From a virus: a stretch of 26,689 nucleotides of DNA. How positions within the stretch are numbered: position 1 is the stretch's first letter; each line of letters opens with the position of its first letter. Under the pieces are notes generated by a model, which had not been told where the DNA came from, did no database searches, and saw only the letters and a program-made list of their open reading frames with translations. The translations under genes and the position numbers were made by a program. The stretch spans positions 1 to 26,689 of the IMG/VR virus record IMGVR_UViG_3300025151_000247, one strand, 5' to 3'. This document shows positions 18,147-25,347 of the stretch, piece by piece.

Positions 18147-18340
18147 TGGGTAAACTGAAAGCGCGCTTATCACAAAAGTGTCCAAGTTGTTTTGAGACTG
18201 TTCTCGCAAAGCGGCTGGAAGGGCGATATGTTAATGACCGTGATACGCGTGTCCTTGTTTGGGAGTGTCCACTTTGTTCGCGACTATGGCGAGAATCGCG
18301 ACTTGAGAAACCGAAGTTCAAAGAACATGGGGTGGTATGA
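18143..18340 (+). CDS. 65-aa zinc-ribbon protein
   Basis: Starts at the ATG at 18143 (ATGA overlap, with GGGGG four bases upstream); an ATG at 18146 is also possible. An upstream in-frame ATG at 18113 would lie inside the membrane-protein gene and lacks a ribosome site. The protein has two CPxC knuckles, C13-P-S-C16 and C42-P-L-C45, 26 residues apart, typical of a small zinc ribbon. The flanks are basic (KLKARLSQK; RESRLEKPKFK). Zinc ribbons of this size often bind nucleic acid or a protein partner; here the context is late virion genes. It overlaps the next gene by up to four bases. The specific role is unknown. Confidence 0.7.
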   Translation: MMGKLKARLSQKCPSCFETVLAKRLEGRYVNDRDTRVLVWECPLCSRLWRESRLEKPKFKEHGVV

Positions 18341-20283
18341 TGGCGAAAGGAGAAAACCTTGAGAAGCCGAAGAAAAAAGGCGGCATGGTGATTGTTATCG
18401 GTATGGGTGCTAAACCCAAAAACATGAAGAAATCGTATGGTCGCGGAAGCGATGATGCAAAACTCGCCAATCGCGCGAAGACGCTTCGCAGATTCAAAAG
18501 CGGTCGTAGCGAGATTGACGACATTCTTGAGAGGCGCAAAATTGACCCCGACGAGTTTCATGGTGAGTTCTTCCAAAGAACCAATATGAGTTTTGAAGAC
18601 TACCTTGAGAGCGGTAAAACTGATGTTGATGTTCAATCCATGATTGACGAGATGGCCGAGCGTAAACACGGTGAGCGGCGAGATGAGGGTATGCGAGCAG
18701 GGAGGGCAAGGTCAATCCGTCAAGGTCTTCTTAATACTGATAGATTCAAAGGGGCGCTACAAGCGCGCGGCATTGATGAAGACACTTGGGTTAGTCATGT
18801 TAAAGACATGTCCGACGATGAATTGAATGATAACACCTTTAACAGATTGCTTGATTCTTTACAGTCCGCCCCTACTACGGAAGAACAATCTCCCGAAAGT
18901 AGGCGCGCACAACTGCGCGATATGGGGTTGGGGTTTCACGAAATTGAAGAGCAATTGGAACACGACCGATTGACCGACGAAGACGAAGCATACCGACGAA
19001 GAAACGCAAACCGTGGATACAAGGGGAAGCAAACCGTTGACGCCAATGACGAAGAAGCACCCTCCGAAGAAGAAAAGTTCACGAGATTATTGCAGATATT
19101 TGAAGCGCGCGGTCATGAAAGACCCGAAGAAGCGGCATTTAATGCATTGATGGGTGGAGGTGTAGCAACAGGTGGTAAAACTTCCGCCGAGCGTGAAGCG
19201 GCGAAGACGAAGAGAAGTGCGACAGACCCACGGCAGGGTGGCGATGTTTACTTTCAACCGTCAACTCAAGACACCCTTCCATTCGCAGGTAGCGGACAAC
19301 GCGACCAAGGATATTACGGCGGAAGCAAGCAAGCACCCAAAGGTTCTGTTGAGTCCGAATACTACGGATTCCGTGGTGCGCAACCTGTTCGTGGTCAACC
19401 GAAAGAAGACGAAGAGGCTGACTTGGATGCGGTGCAAGACCTCATGATGACGGGCGAGCCGATGAATGTCATGGACGCGGCGTGGGCTTTGTTGAAGGGC
19501 AACCGCGATATGCGCGATACAGAAGGTAAACCCATTGAACATACGAGTCCGATGTTTTACGATAACCTCGCTCATCAAATCGCACAAGGTGAGCAAAACC
19601 CACAATCCCCAATGGTTGGGCGCGAAGATGATGAAAGCGCGGCAGACATCATGGCCGTGATGCAAGGGAGGAAACCCGACGCCGCACCGCATTCTTTGCC
19701 TAAACGCTCAACTGTTCGCCGAGTCCTTCAGCAAATGAACCCAAAATCGCGTCCTCCTTCGTTTAAACAAAGAGCGGAACTTGGCGCAGTCAACAGGAGA
19801 AAATTAAGAGGACACCAGCAAGAAGCGGCAGAAGAAACGCGCAACACGATGGAGTTCGGTAACGAAGACGATTCGCCGTCGCCCAACTACGGCATACGAC
19901 GGATGCCCCGACCCGAAGAAGAAATGTTGAAAGGCAATCCCGACATGACAGACATGAGTGGTGCTTCGGTTCCTCCCGCGGCGATGAATTATGCTCAACA
20001 GGCTCGCGCGCTTGAAGACTCATTGGAATGGCGAGGGGGGAAAAGGCGAGGTGTTGCCGCTCCCGAAATGATGGCTGACGAAAATGCTTCGCGTTTTGCT
20101 GATAAATTGAGCAAACCACGATTTGCACGAAAGAAGGTTGGTGGAGAAACAATGCAAGAACATCACGACTTTGCTCGCGAGCGTTCTAAGCGCGACACGG
20201 CAGGCTACATGGATGAAGCAGAAGGGCATAATCAGTTTGGACCCGATGTAAACATCAAGAGAATGCCTCGCCCCGCTCCTTGA
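18337..20283 (+). CDS. Large charged, probably disordered protein with internal LLK module
   Basis: A 648-aa protein. ATGs at 18337 and 18340 both fit; GGGGTGG at 18329-18335 is better spaced for 18340. The N-terminus is Lys-rich with a short hydrophobic stretch (GMVIVIGMG, about 15-23). Residues 40-350 are highly charged, probably helical, with many D/E/R/K. An LLK module is centred at residues 373-392 (GEPMNVMDAAWALLKGNRDM), followed by a segment similar to the 143-aa protein's N-terminal half. A second, shorter copy is MLKGNPDM at 530-537. RRMPRP (about 521-526) and KRMPRP (about 641-646) are a near repeat. The protein lacks cysteine pairs and enzyme motifs. It looks like a modular linker, scaffold or internal virion protein. 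The family is not recognised. Confidence 0.75.
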   Translation: MMAKGENLEKPKKKGGMVIVIGMGAKPKNMKKSYGRGSDDAKLANRAKTLRRFKSGRSEIDDILERRKIDPDEFHGEFFQRTNMSFEDYLESGKTDVDVQSMIDEMAERKHGERRDEGMRAGRARSIRQGLLNTDRFKGALQARGIDEDTWVSHVKDMSDDELNDNTFNRLLDSLQSAPTTEEQSPESRRAQLRDMGLGFHEIEEQLEHDRLTDEDEAYRRRNANRGYKGKQTVDANDEEAPSEEEKFTRLLQIFEARGHERPEEAAFNALMGGGVATGGKTSAEREAAKTKRSATDPRQGGDVYFQPSTQDTLPFAGSGQRDQGYYGGSKQAPKGSVESEYYGFRGAQPVRGQPKEDEEADLDAVQDLMMTGEPMNVMDAAWALLKGNRDMRDTEGKPIEHTSPMFYDNLAHQIAQGEQNPQSPMVGREDDESAADIMAVMQGRKPDAAPHSLPKRSTVRRVLQQMNPKSRPPSFKQRAELGAVNRRKLRGHQQEAAEETRNTMEFGNEDDSPSPNYGIRRMPRPEEEMLKGNPDMTDMSGASVPPAAMNYAQQARALEDSLEWRGGKRRGVAAPEMMADENASRFADKLSKPRFARKKVGGETMQEHHDFARERSKRDTAGYMDEAEGHNQFGPDVNIKRMPRPAP

Positions 20284-20292
20284 GGTGCGCGC

Positions 20293-21564
20293 ATGAGCGA
20301 CCTATGGTGGATGCTTCTCAAGTATCAAACGAGTTTACCTCAGTTTGACCCGAACCTTGACTACACCACAGGATACGCAGGCGTGCCGCCTGTGCAAATG
20401 GCGAGCGCACAACACCCTCGGCACTACAAAGAATACCTGCAAGGAAAATACCCTTCCCAATTTTGGGCTTTTCAAGGCAAGGATGCATCGGTTCAACACG
20501 GCGCTTCCGCGCACAGAAGCGATGATGAGGGGACATTTCTTGATGTAGGTGTTCGCTCGTGGGAGCCGTTAGGGAGTAAACAAAAGGTTGGTCGCATGGC
20601 TACTCCCGACGAGATGCCCGATAAGCGCAACATTGTCGTTCGTCGCCGAAGTGCCGCTGACCATCCGCGCCACATACGCAACATAGACAAAGACATTCGC
20701 CGCCGCAATGCGAAGCGTGAACGACGGTTGAAGTTGAGGCAACGGGCAACGGGCGGTCTTTCGCCTATGGACATGTTGCGTCGTCGTGATTTGAAAATGC
20801 TCAAAGAAGCCAAGTCTCCAAAGGCGCTGGCGAACAAACGCAAATACGAAACCCAATACGAGTCCTCACCCGCGCGCAAGAAATACCGCAGAGAGTTGGA
20901 AAGAGAGCGTCGCAAGCGTGGCGTTGCAGGCAAGGGCGGTAAGGACATGAGCCACACTAAGAGGGGGACAATCGTTCCCGAAGACCCGCACGCCAACAGA
21001 GCGCGCTCTCATCCATCCGTAGGCTCAACGCTGAAAATGACCATCACTAAAGAAGCGCCTCTTGGTTGCATTCGGTGCGGAAAGCGCTCTAAGTTGACAC
21101 GAATTAACGACGAAGGCGGCTACAACATTTGCACAGATTGCTACATGGGCATGATATTGAGTGCGGGGAGGGAGTTGAGTCAACAACGGCAGGCTCAACA
21201 GGCTCACGACAGTCGCTACGACACCATGATGTATCACGGTGAGCCGATGGACATAGCCATGCGCTTGCTCAAAGAACAGAAGAAACTCTTCGTTCAAGGA
21301 CAGAAGACTCTTGACGGGCAACCTGCCTTCACACCGACTGACTTTGCGGCGGAGGAACGACGAAGGCAAGCCGCCCTAAAGGAAGCCAAGGCGAAGGAAC
21401 AACGGATGATTGCAGTTCAACAGCATGAAGCCATGACCAACGAAGAGCGCAGGGCAGACCATGAAGCAAAGAGGCTCCAACAAAAACAAGCGCGCGAAGC
21501 ACAGCAACGAAAGACCGCTGAAGGCAACGCTACTCTTCCTCAGTTTCAGCCGAGTTCGGAATAG
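20293..21564 (+). CDS. Basic coiled-coil protein with zinc knuckle and two LLK motifs
   Basis: A 423-aa protein nine bases after the previous stop, with GAGGTG six bases before ATG. The N-terminus, MSDLWWMLLKYQ, is a variant of the LLK motif. Residues about 115-225 are strongly Arg/Lys-rich and could bind nucleic acid. A zinc site follows: C259-x2-C262 and C280-x2-C283. The full motif HGEPMDIAMRLLKEQ is at about 315-329, then T-P-T-D-F-A-A, then a Gln/Lys/Glu-rich coiled coil to the end. LPQF occurs near both ends (T-S-L-P-Q-F about 13-18; T-L-P-Q-F-Q near the C-terminus). The last 35 bases overlap the end of an antisense gene. It is the last gene of the + strand block. A DNA-associated virion or assembly role is a guess. 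Confidence 0.75.
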   Translation: MSDLWWMLLKYQTSLPQFDPNLDYTTGYAGVPPVQMASAQHPRHYKEYLQGKYPSQFWAFQGKDASVQHGASAHRSDDEGTFLDVGVRSWEPLGSKQKVGRMATPDEMPDKRNIVVRRRSAADHPRHIRNIDKDIRRRNAKRERRLKLRQRATGGLSPMDMLRRRDLKMLKEAKSPKALANKRKYETQYESSPARKKYRRELERERRKRGVAGKGGKDMSHTKRGTIVPEDPHANRARSHPSVGSTLKMTITKEAPLGCIRCGKRSKLTRINDEGGYNICTDCYMGMILSAGRELSQQRQAQQAHDSRYDTMMYHGEPMDIAMRLLKEQKKLFVQGQKTLDGQPAFTPTDFAAEERRRQAALKEAKAKEQRMIAVQQHEAMTNEERRADHEAKRLQQKQAREAQQRKTAEGNATLPQFQPSSE

Positions 21565-21664
21565 GGATGTTGTTCATTTTCTTCACGACCAAGTTCACGA
21601 CTTGATAACCAATCTCAATCGTCACCAGCATGACGACAATCCAAAGAAAGGCGCTGAGAATCAT
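21530..21664 (-). CDS. 44-aa membrane protein coupled to the chaperonin gene
   Basis: On the - strand an ATG at 21664 overlaps the chaperonin stop (ATGA) and runs 44 codons to TAG at 21530. The N-terminal half is one hydrophobic helix (residues 2-27: ILSAFLWIVVMLVTIEIGYQ, then VVNLVV). KK and then a short acidic tail ending AETEEE follow. The last 35 bases lie antisense to the end of the 20293 gene. The coupling, clean membrane helix and charged tail argue that it is real rather than chance. The function is unknown; it could be a small viral membrane protein. An ORF this small can arise by chance, so confidence is moderate. Confidence 0.6.
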   Translation of the reverse strand: MILSAFLWIVVMLVTIEIGYQVVNLVVKKMNNIPIPNSAETEEE

Positions 21665-23169
21665 TGACCACGCCTCGCGATGATGTCATCAATGCGAAGG
21701 ATGGAGCAAGCAACCTCGGTGGCCGACTTGATGATTTGCTCAACAAGCGCGGCAGGTTCCCAAACATTGTGTTCACGCATATCCACGATAGAGCCTTCGC
21801 CTGTAAAGTCAATGTAAAGCCCCATGTTGCTTGTCACCGAACGCAACTCCATGACCACATCAAGCGCATCCATACCAGCGTTGCTGGCGATAGCGGCAGG
21901 GATGATTTCAAGAGCATCAGCAAACGCCTCCATGCACATGCGCTCACGGGCTGATGATTGACGCTCATGTGTCGCATGGTTGCGAACGGCCATCGCCAAT
22001 TTAGAGAGGACTGCGCCGCCGCCAGGGTAAAGTCGCTTATCGTTCAAGTAAAGGCAGGCAACACCAAGAGCATCGTCAAACGCGCGCTCGTATTCATCCA
22101 GCGTTTGACGAGTTGCACCTCTCACAATCATGGTGATGGTGTCGCTCTCCTTTGCTTCAACAGAAACATAGTCAAGGTCGCCAATGCGGATGGGTTTGAT
22201 TGAACCTTCAATGCGTGTGTCCTCTTCGGGAACATCGGTGATGCGGTGATAAATGGGGACACCTGTAATACGCGCAATGCTATCAATGTCGCTTTGTTGC
22301 ACACGGCTTACAACACCAATGTTTTGAGCGTCAAGGTATTTCGCAACGGCTTCATGAACTCCATCACGGACAATGAGAATGTCAGTCATCTCTGCTATGG
22401 CTTTGCTGATGTTGCTCAAAATCTCCATCTCTTGATGACGGATTGCTTCAAGTTGCGCAGGGTCGTTGATTTGCATTTGCACATCCTCGTAGTTGAAACC
22501 ATCAAGGCCACCGTCAAGCATTAAAACGCGAGGGTCCTCCTTGCCTGCGAAGTCGGGGTTGGCGAAAGTCTTGTTGAGAACGAGGCCACTATGGATGTAG
22601 GAGTCGCCCATGTCACCACCCGCTTGAGTGAGTGTGCGAACACGGTCAAGGTTTCCATCCACGGTAAGTGCGGCGTTCTCAACGAGTTGAGCGGCAAACC
22701 CAAGAGCAGACTCGGATGCTTTGCCGCGCAAAGCAGTTGCGGCCACCAAGTCAACGCGAATGTCCTCTTCGGGAAGCGGCATGTCTTCAAGAGCAATCTT
22801 GGATGCTTTGTTGTAAGCGCGCACGATTGTTTGCGGGTGGATGCCTCGCATGAGCAATCCCTCGCTCAAGGCCAGCATTTGTCCAGCCAACACAACCACG
22901 CTGGTCGTGCCGTCTTTACACACTTCTTCTTGCGTTTGACTTGCTTGAACCATCATTTGCGCGCCTGGGTGCGCAGTCTCAAGTTCTCGCAAAATCGTGA
23001 TACCGTCGTTGGTCACGATTGTTTCTCCGCGTTCGTCAACGAGCATTTTATCCATTCCCGCGGGGCCAAGCGTTGACCTCACGGTTTCGGCCACTTGCAC
23101 CGCGGCACGAATGTTGCTCATTTGGGCTTCTCTTCCTGTTTTTCTTTCTTCGGTCATTGGGGTCACCAT
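21661..23169 (-). CDS. Group II chaperonin (thermosome subunit), virus-type
   Basis: A 502-aa member of the thermosome/CCT family, which folds proteins in an ATP-driven double ring closed by a built-in lid. Visible landmarks: LGPAGMDKML (34-43), TNDG (53-56), KDGTT (85-89), the Lys after the L-R-G (K150), a helical-protrusion region (about 222-262), D377 before PGGGA (382-386), EAFADALEIIP (414-424), NAGMDALDVV (430-439) and LRIDDII (491-497). The Asp residues used for ATP binding and hydrolysis appear kept, but the usual G-D-G-T-T is K-D-G-T-T. It is shorter than the roughly 540-550 aa of cellular subunits: the N-terminus starts close to the first conserved helix, and the Gly-rich C-terminal tail is gone. 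The ATG at 23169 overlaps the exonuclease gene; an ATG at 23157 has a better ribosome site (GGTGA). It probably folds viral proteins, alone or mixed with host subunits. Confidence 0.95.
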   Translation of the reverse strand: MVTPMTEERKTGREAQMSNIRAAVQVAETVRSTLGPAGMDKMLVDERGETIVTNDGITILRELETAHPGAQMMVQASQTQEEVCKDGTTSVVVLAGQMLALSEGLLMRGIHPQTIVRAYNKASKIALEDMPLPEEDIRVDLVAATALRGKASESALGFAAQLVENAALTVDGNLDRVRTLTQAGGDMGDSYIHSGLVLNKTFANPDFAGKEDPRVLMLDGGLDGFNYEDVQMQINDPAQLEAIRHQEMEILSNISKAIAEMTDILIVRDGVHEAVAKYLDAQNIGVVSRVQQSDIDSIARITGVPIYHRITDVPEEDTRIEGSIKPIRIGDLDYVSVEAKESDTITMIVRGATRQTLDEYERAFDDALGVACLYLNDKRLYPGGGAVLSKLAMAVRNHATHERQSSARERMCMEAFADALEIIPAAIASNAGMDALDVVMELRSVTSNMGLYIDFTGEGSIVDMREHNVWEPAALVEQIIKSATEVACSILRIDDIIARRGQ

Positions 23170-23786
23170 CCTATTTGGTATTCTTCAATCATGCCTGTCT
23201 CGTCATTTCGGCTTTTCACAAAGCCTTCATTCCTCCCATGAAGGAACAGGTCATAATTGAGTTTGCAGTCTGCAATGCAGTATTTGATTACCTCAGCATG
23301 TCGCCCTTCACGCCATGCTACGGGCGCGTCTGCTGAGTCCATGATTTCTTTTCCTTTACCGAGCGTGTGCTTGCACAGAGAGTCAAGGTGATGACTCTTG
23401 CCGCACGCTTCTCGCACCGCCCATGAGGTATCAACGAGTGATTCTTTTTTGTTGAGAAGAACGCCAGCGTAGTGCATGTCAAGCGCGTCTCGGAGAACGG
23501 GAAGGTCAAAGCCTCGGATGTTGTGTCCAACAATGATGCCTCCTTCGTCAACATGCTTCTTGAGATGCTCACCGAGTTCACGGGGGTGCAGTTCATGATG
23601 AGTCACACCGTAGAAATCCGAGTTGCGTAGTTGGTTGTCGGTAAGGTCGCCTTTGTGAAACACATGGGCTTCTTCACCATCCCATGTAGCAACGACGGTA
23701 GGGTCAAACAAATGCGTCTTACCCCAACCACCGATTTCATGCGAGAAGTTGCTGGTTTCAATGTCAATCGCCATCACTTTACTCAT
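23163..23786 (-). CDS. DEDDy-type 3'-5' exonuclease (RNase H fold)
   Basis: 207 aa from the ATG at 23786, which follows AAGGAGG; an in-frame GTG at 23792 is less likely. Metal-binding residues fit the DEDD superfamily: D8-I-E10 in AIDIET (Exo I), N-I-R-G-F-D94 after VGHN (Exo II) and Y169-x3-D173 in YCIADCKLNYDL (Exo III). The Tyr makes it DEDDy, as in the proofreading domains of family A and B polymerases and in YprB-like RNase_H_2 proteins. No polymerase domain is attached. The ribosome site lies in the last codons of the ATPase gene (GAGGAG), and the 3' end overlaps the chaperonin start by seven bases, so the three genes are probably translated together. A likely role is trimming DNA ends in viral replication or recombination. 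Confidence 0.85.
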   Translation of the reverse strand: MSKVMAIDIETSNFSHEIGGWGKTHLFDPTVVATWDGEEAHVFHKGDLTDNQLRNSDFYGVTHHELHPRELGEHLKKHVDEGGIIVGHNIRGFDLPVLRDALDMHYAGVLLNKKESLVDTSWAVREACGKSHHLDSLCKHTLGKGKEIMDSADAPVAWREGRHAEVIKYCIADCKLNYDLFLHGRNEGFVKSRNDETGMIEEYQIGW

Positions 23787-23788
23787 GT

Positions 23789-25213
23789 TCACTCCTCCTT
23801 GAAACGGACATAGACAGAGTTGCGCACCTTGTATGAGTTGAAAAGACCTTCCACATCCTTGAATCGCTTGTAAACCGTAGGCTTGCTCTTGCCGAGTTGG
23901 TTAGCGTATCGTTCAAACATGTCGTTCTTGAGAACCCAACCGTCACCCTTGCCTTCAATCTCGCTGGTTTTGCAAGCCTTGAACGCATTGTTCCATTCAT
24001 CACGACGAGCGATTTTCTCAGCGGCCTTTGCGCCAACCTCAACCTCGGACTCAAGCCAAAGAACGAGTTGCTCGTAAATGTCGTAAAGCATCTCGGTAGC
24101 GACTTCAACATCGTCACCCGTCACTTTCCATTCAGCATCGTGCGGAATATCGTCGCGCATCACTCTCATCAAAGCAAGGTGAGTCGCAAACACAACGGTG
24201 TAGTTGAGGATGTTGGGGATGAACGAACAAACAACATCGGAAAGGTGTTTTTCCATACCGCGAACCAGCGTGTAGTATTCTTCAACCGAAGCAAGAATCT
24301 GCGGCTCAAACGACGGGTCAATGGTGAACATGTCGTTCATGCAAGCGCGAGCGATTTCTTCCTTTCCAGCAGGCAGAAGCGCATCCCACTCTTCATCGGT
24401 GGTGTTGCTCAAGAGAAGAAGGCGTTGCCTCGTCTTCTCAGCGATGCCCGAAAAGTGCGTAGCAATGTCGTCAAGGGATTGAACATCAGTCAACTTATTC
24501 TTGAAGACACCAGCCATTCTGCGCTCGGACACCATCTGTCGCATGTCATCGCTCCACGGTCGGTAAAGCAAAAGCACTCGCTGAAACAAACCTTTGGTCA
24601 AGACATATTCCTTCACGCCACTTGGCGGGAAAGAGGTAATCCAAAACGATACGCGCGATTCAGTCTCAACCTTTCCGTTCTTCATGTGCTTGGTCAAGGT
24701 GTTGCTATGGCTTCCGACGGTGTTCATTGCCTGTTGCAAATAGAGGATGACCTCGGAGAAGAATTGCTTGGGGTTGGACTGCAAGAGGATTGAACCTTCG
24801 TCAAAGTTCAAACACTTCTTGCCGCCAAGCAAACCTTCCTTCTCAACGGTTTCGTATCCGCCTTCGCCATCGCTGAACGAGTCAATTGACCCGATAAGCG
24901 CGCTATCTGTTCCGCTGGTGAACATGTCGGTGTTCAGTCCAGCCTTCTCTGCAACTTCGCCTGTAAACTCCCACGCGATGGTTTTCCCCGAACGGGTTGG
25001 CTGAATCCAAAAGACATGGATTCGCGGGTCAAGGGCTGACGCCCAAACGGGTATTCTCACATAGTCCACAAGGGCTTGACCTTGCAGATAGAAGAAGGAA
25101 ATGAGGCCAGGGACTTCGTTGAAAAACGAAGTAGTCCTAAACCTATCAAGGTAGTCCTTCATCATCGGGTATTCTTTCACGGCGGTGTATTGGTTCCACA
25201 ATCTTTGGGGCAT
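23789..25213 (-). CDS. AAA+ helicase-like ATPase with C-terminal winged helix
   Basis: 474 aa. The ATG at 25213 follows AAAGGAGAG by seven bases. A P-loop is at 71-78, Q-P-T-R-S-G-K-T, which has GKT but not the usual first Gly. Walker B is C-L-N-F-D138-E139. A sensor-1-like F-W-I-T-S-F is at about 190-195, and an arginine-finger-like K-G-L-F-Q-R is at 207-212, similar in layout to MCM and related replicative helicases. The C-terminus (about 405-474) has a winged-helix pattern ending S-K-P-T-V-Y-K-R-F...Y-V-R-F-K. It heads the operon with the exonuclease and chaperonin, right after the promoter and operator. A replicative helicase or loader role is likely. It is not clearly MCM, and a DUF3987-like primase/helicase relative is an alternative. 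Confidence 0.75.
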   Translation of the reverse strand: MPQRLWNQYTAVKEYPMMKDYLDRFRTTSFFNEVPGLISFFYLQGQALVDYVRIPVWASALDPRIHVFWIQPTRSGKTIAWEFTGEVAEKAGLNTDMFTSGTDSALIGSIDSFSDGEGGYETVEKEGLLGGKKCLNFDEGSILLQSNPKQFFSEVILYLQQAMNTVGSHSNTLTKHMKNGKVETESRVSFWITSFPPSGVKEYVLTKGLFQRVLLLYRPWSDDMRQMVSERRMAGVFKNKLTDVQSLDDIATHFSGIAEKTRQRLLLLSNTTDEEWDALLPAGKEEIARACMNDMFTIDPSFEPQILASVEEYYTLVRGMEKHLSDVVCSFIPNILNYTVVFATHLALMRVMRDDIPHDAEWKVTGDDVEVATEMLYDIYEQLVLWLESEVEVGAKAAEKIARRDEWNNAFKACKTSEIEGKGDGWVLKNDMFERYANQLGKSKPTVYKRFKDVEGLFNSYKVRNSVYVRFKEE

Positions 25214-25286
25214 TTTTTTTCTCTCCTTTGGGGGTTGGCTGATGCTTCGGGTATGGTGTTCAGCCTATAACCATTTCTCATTTTCT
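25214..25286 (-). promoter_or_regulatory. Leader of the ATPase-exonuclease-chaperonin operon
   Basis: The stretch between the palindrome and the ATPase start would form most of an approximately 90-base 5' leader. It holds the ribosome site AAAGGAGAG (25221-25229) and a weak possible stem, GGCTGA with TCAGCC (25237-25242 and 25260-25265, 17-base loop). I see no riboswitch I can name. Confidence 0.5.
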
Positions 25287-25318
25287 CAATTATCGCTATA
25301 CTATCATAGAGATAATTG
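25287..25318. promoter_or_regulatory. 32-bp near-perfect palindrome, probable operator
   Basis: The + strand reads CAATTATC-n-CTAT-n6-ATAG-n-GATAATTG. Each 13-base arm matches its partner at 12 positions. Its centre (about 25302) is 26-28 bases downstream of the TATA box on the - strand, so it covers the predicted transcription start. In archaea, repressors commonly act by blocking this site. A dimeric winged-helix or HTH protein would bind such a site, and the 77-aa winged-helix gene at 26034 is the nearest candidate. An RNA hairpin at the very start of the message is an alternative reading. Confidence 0.75.
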
Positions 25319-25325
25319 TTGAGTG

Positions 25326-25333
25326 TATATAAA
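25326..25333 (-). promoter_or_regulatory. Archaeal TATA box for the ATPase operon
   Basis: On the - strand the sequence is TTTATATA, the classic archaeal TATA-box core. It lies 15 bases after the XPF-like gene's stop, in the only gap of more than 100 bases in the window. The start of transcription is expected near 25303, within the palindrome. The BRE just upstream is not obvious. Confidence 0.75.
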
Positions 25334-25347
25334 GAATGCAATTGAAA

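Noticed and set aside
21565-21660. Terminator between the converging operons
   Set aside because: No strong hairpin with a T-run on either strand; the region is better explained by the 44-aa membrane protein gene.
23897-24793. Long + strand ORF (298 aa) opposite the ATPase gene
   Set aside because: It is antisense to a gene with clear Walker motifs and has no ribosome site or recognisable domain; its length comes from the opposite strand's codon bias.
25237-25265. Possible riboswitch or attenuator in the operon leader
   Set aside because: Only a six-base stem with a 17-base loop is visible; there is no known aptamer pattern and no terminator after it.
25177-25281. 34-codon upstream ORF in the leader, overlapping the ATPase start
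   Set aside because: No ribosome site of its own and no hydrophobic or domain-like content beyond one CPKDC; likely chance.
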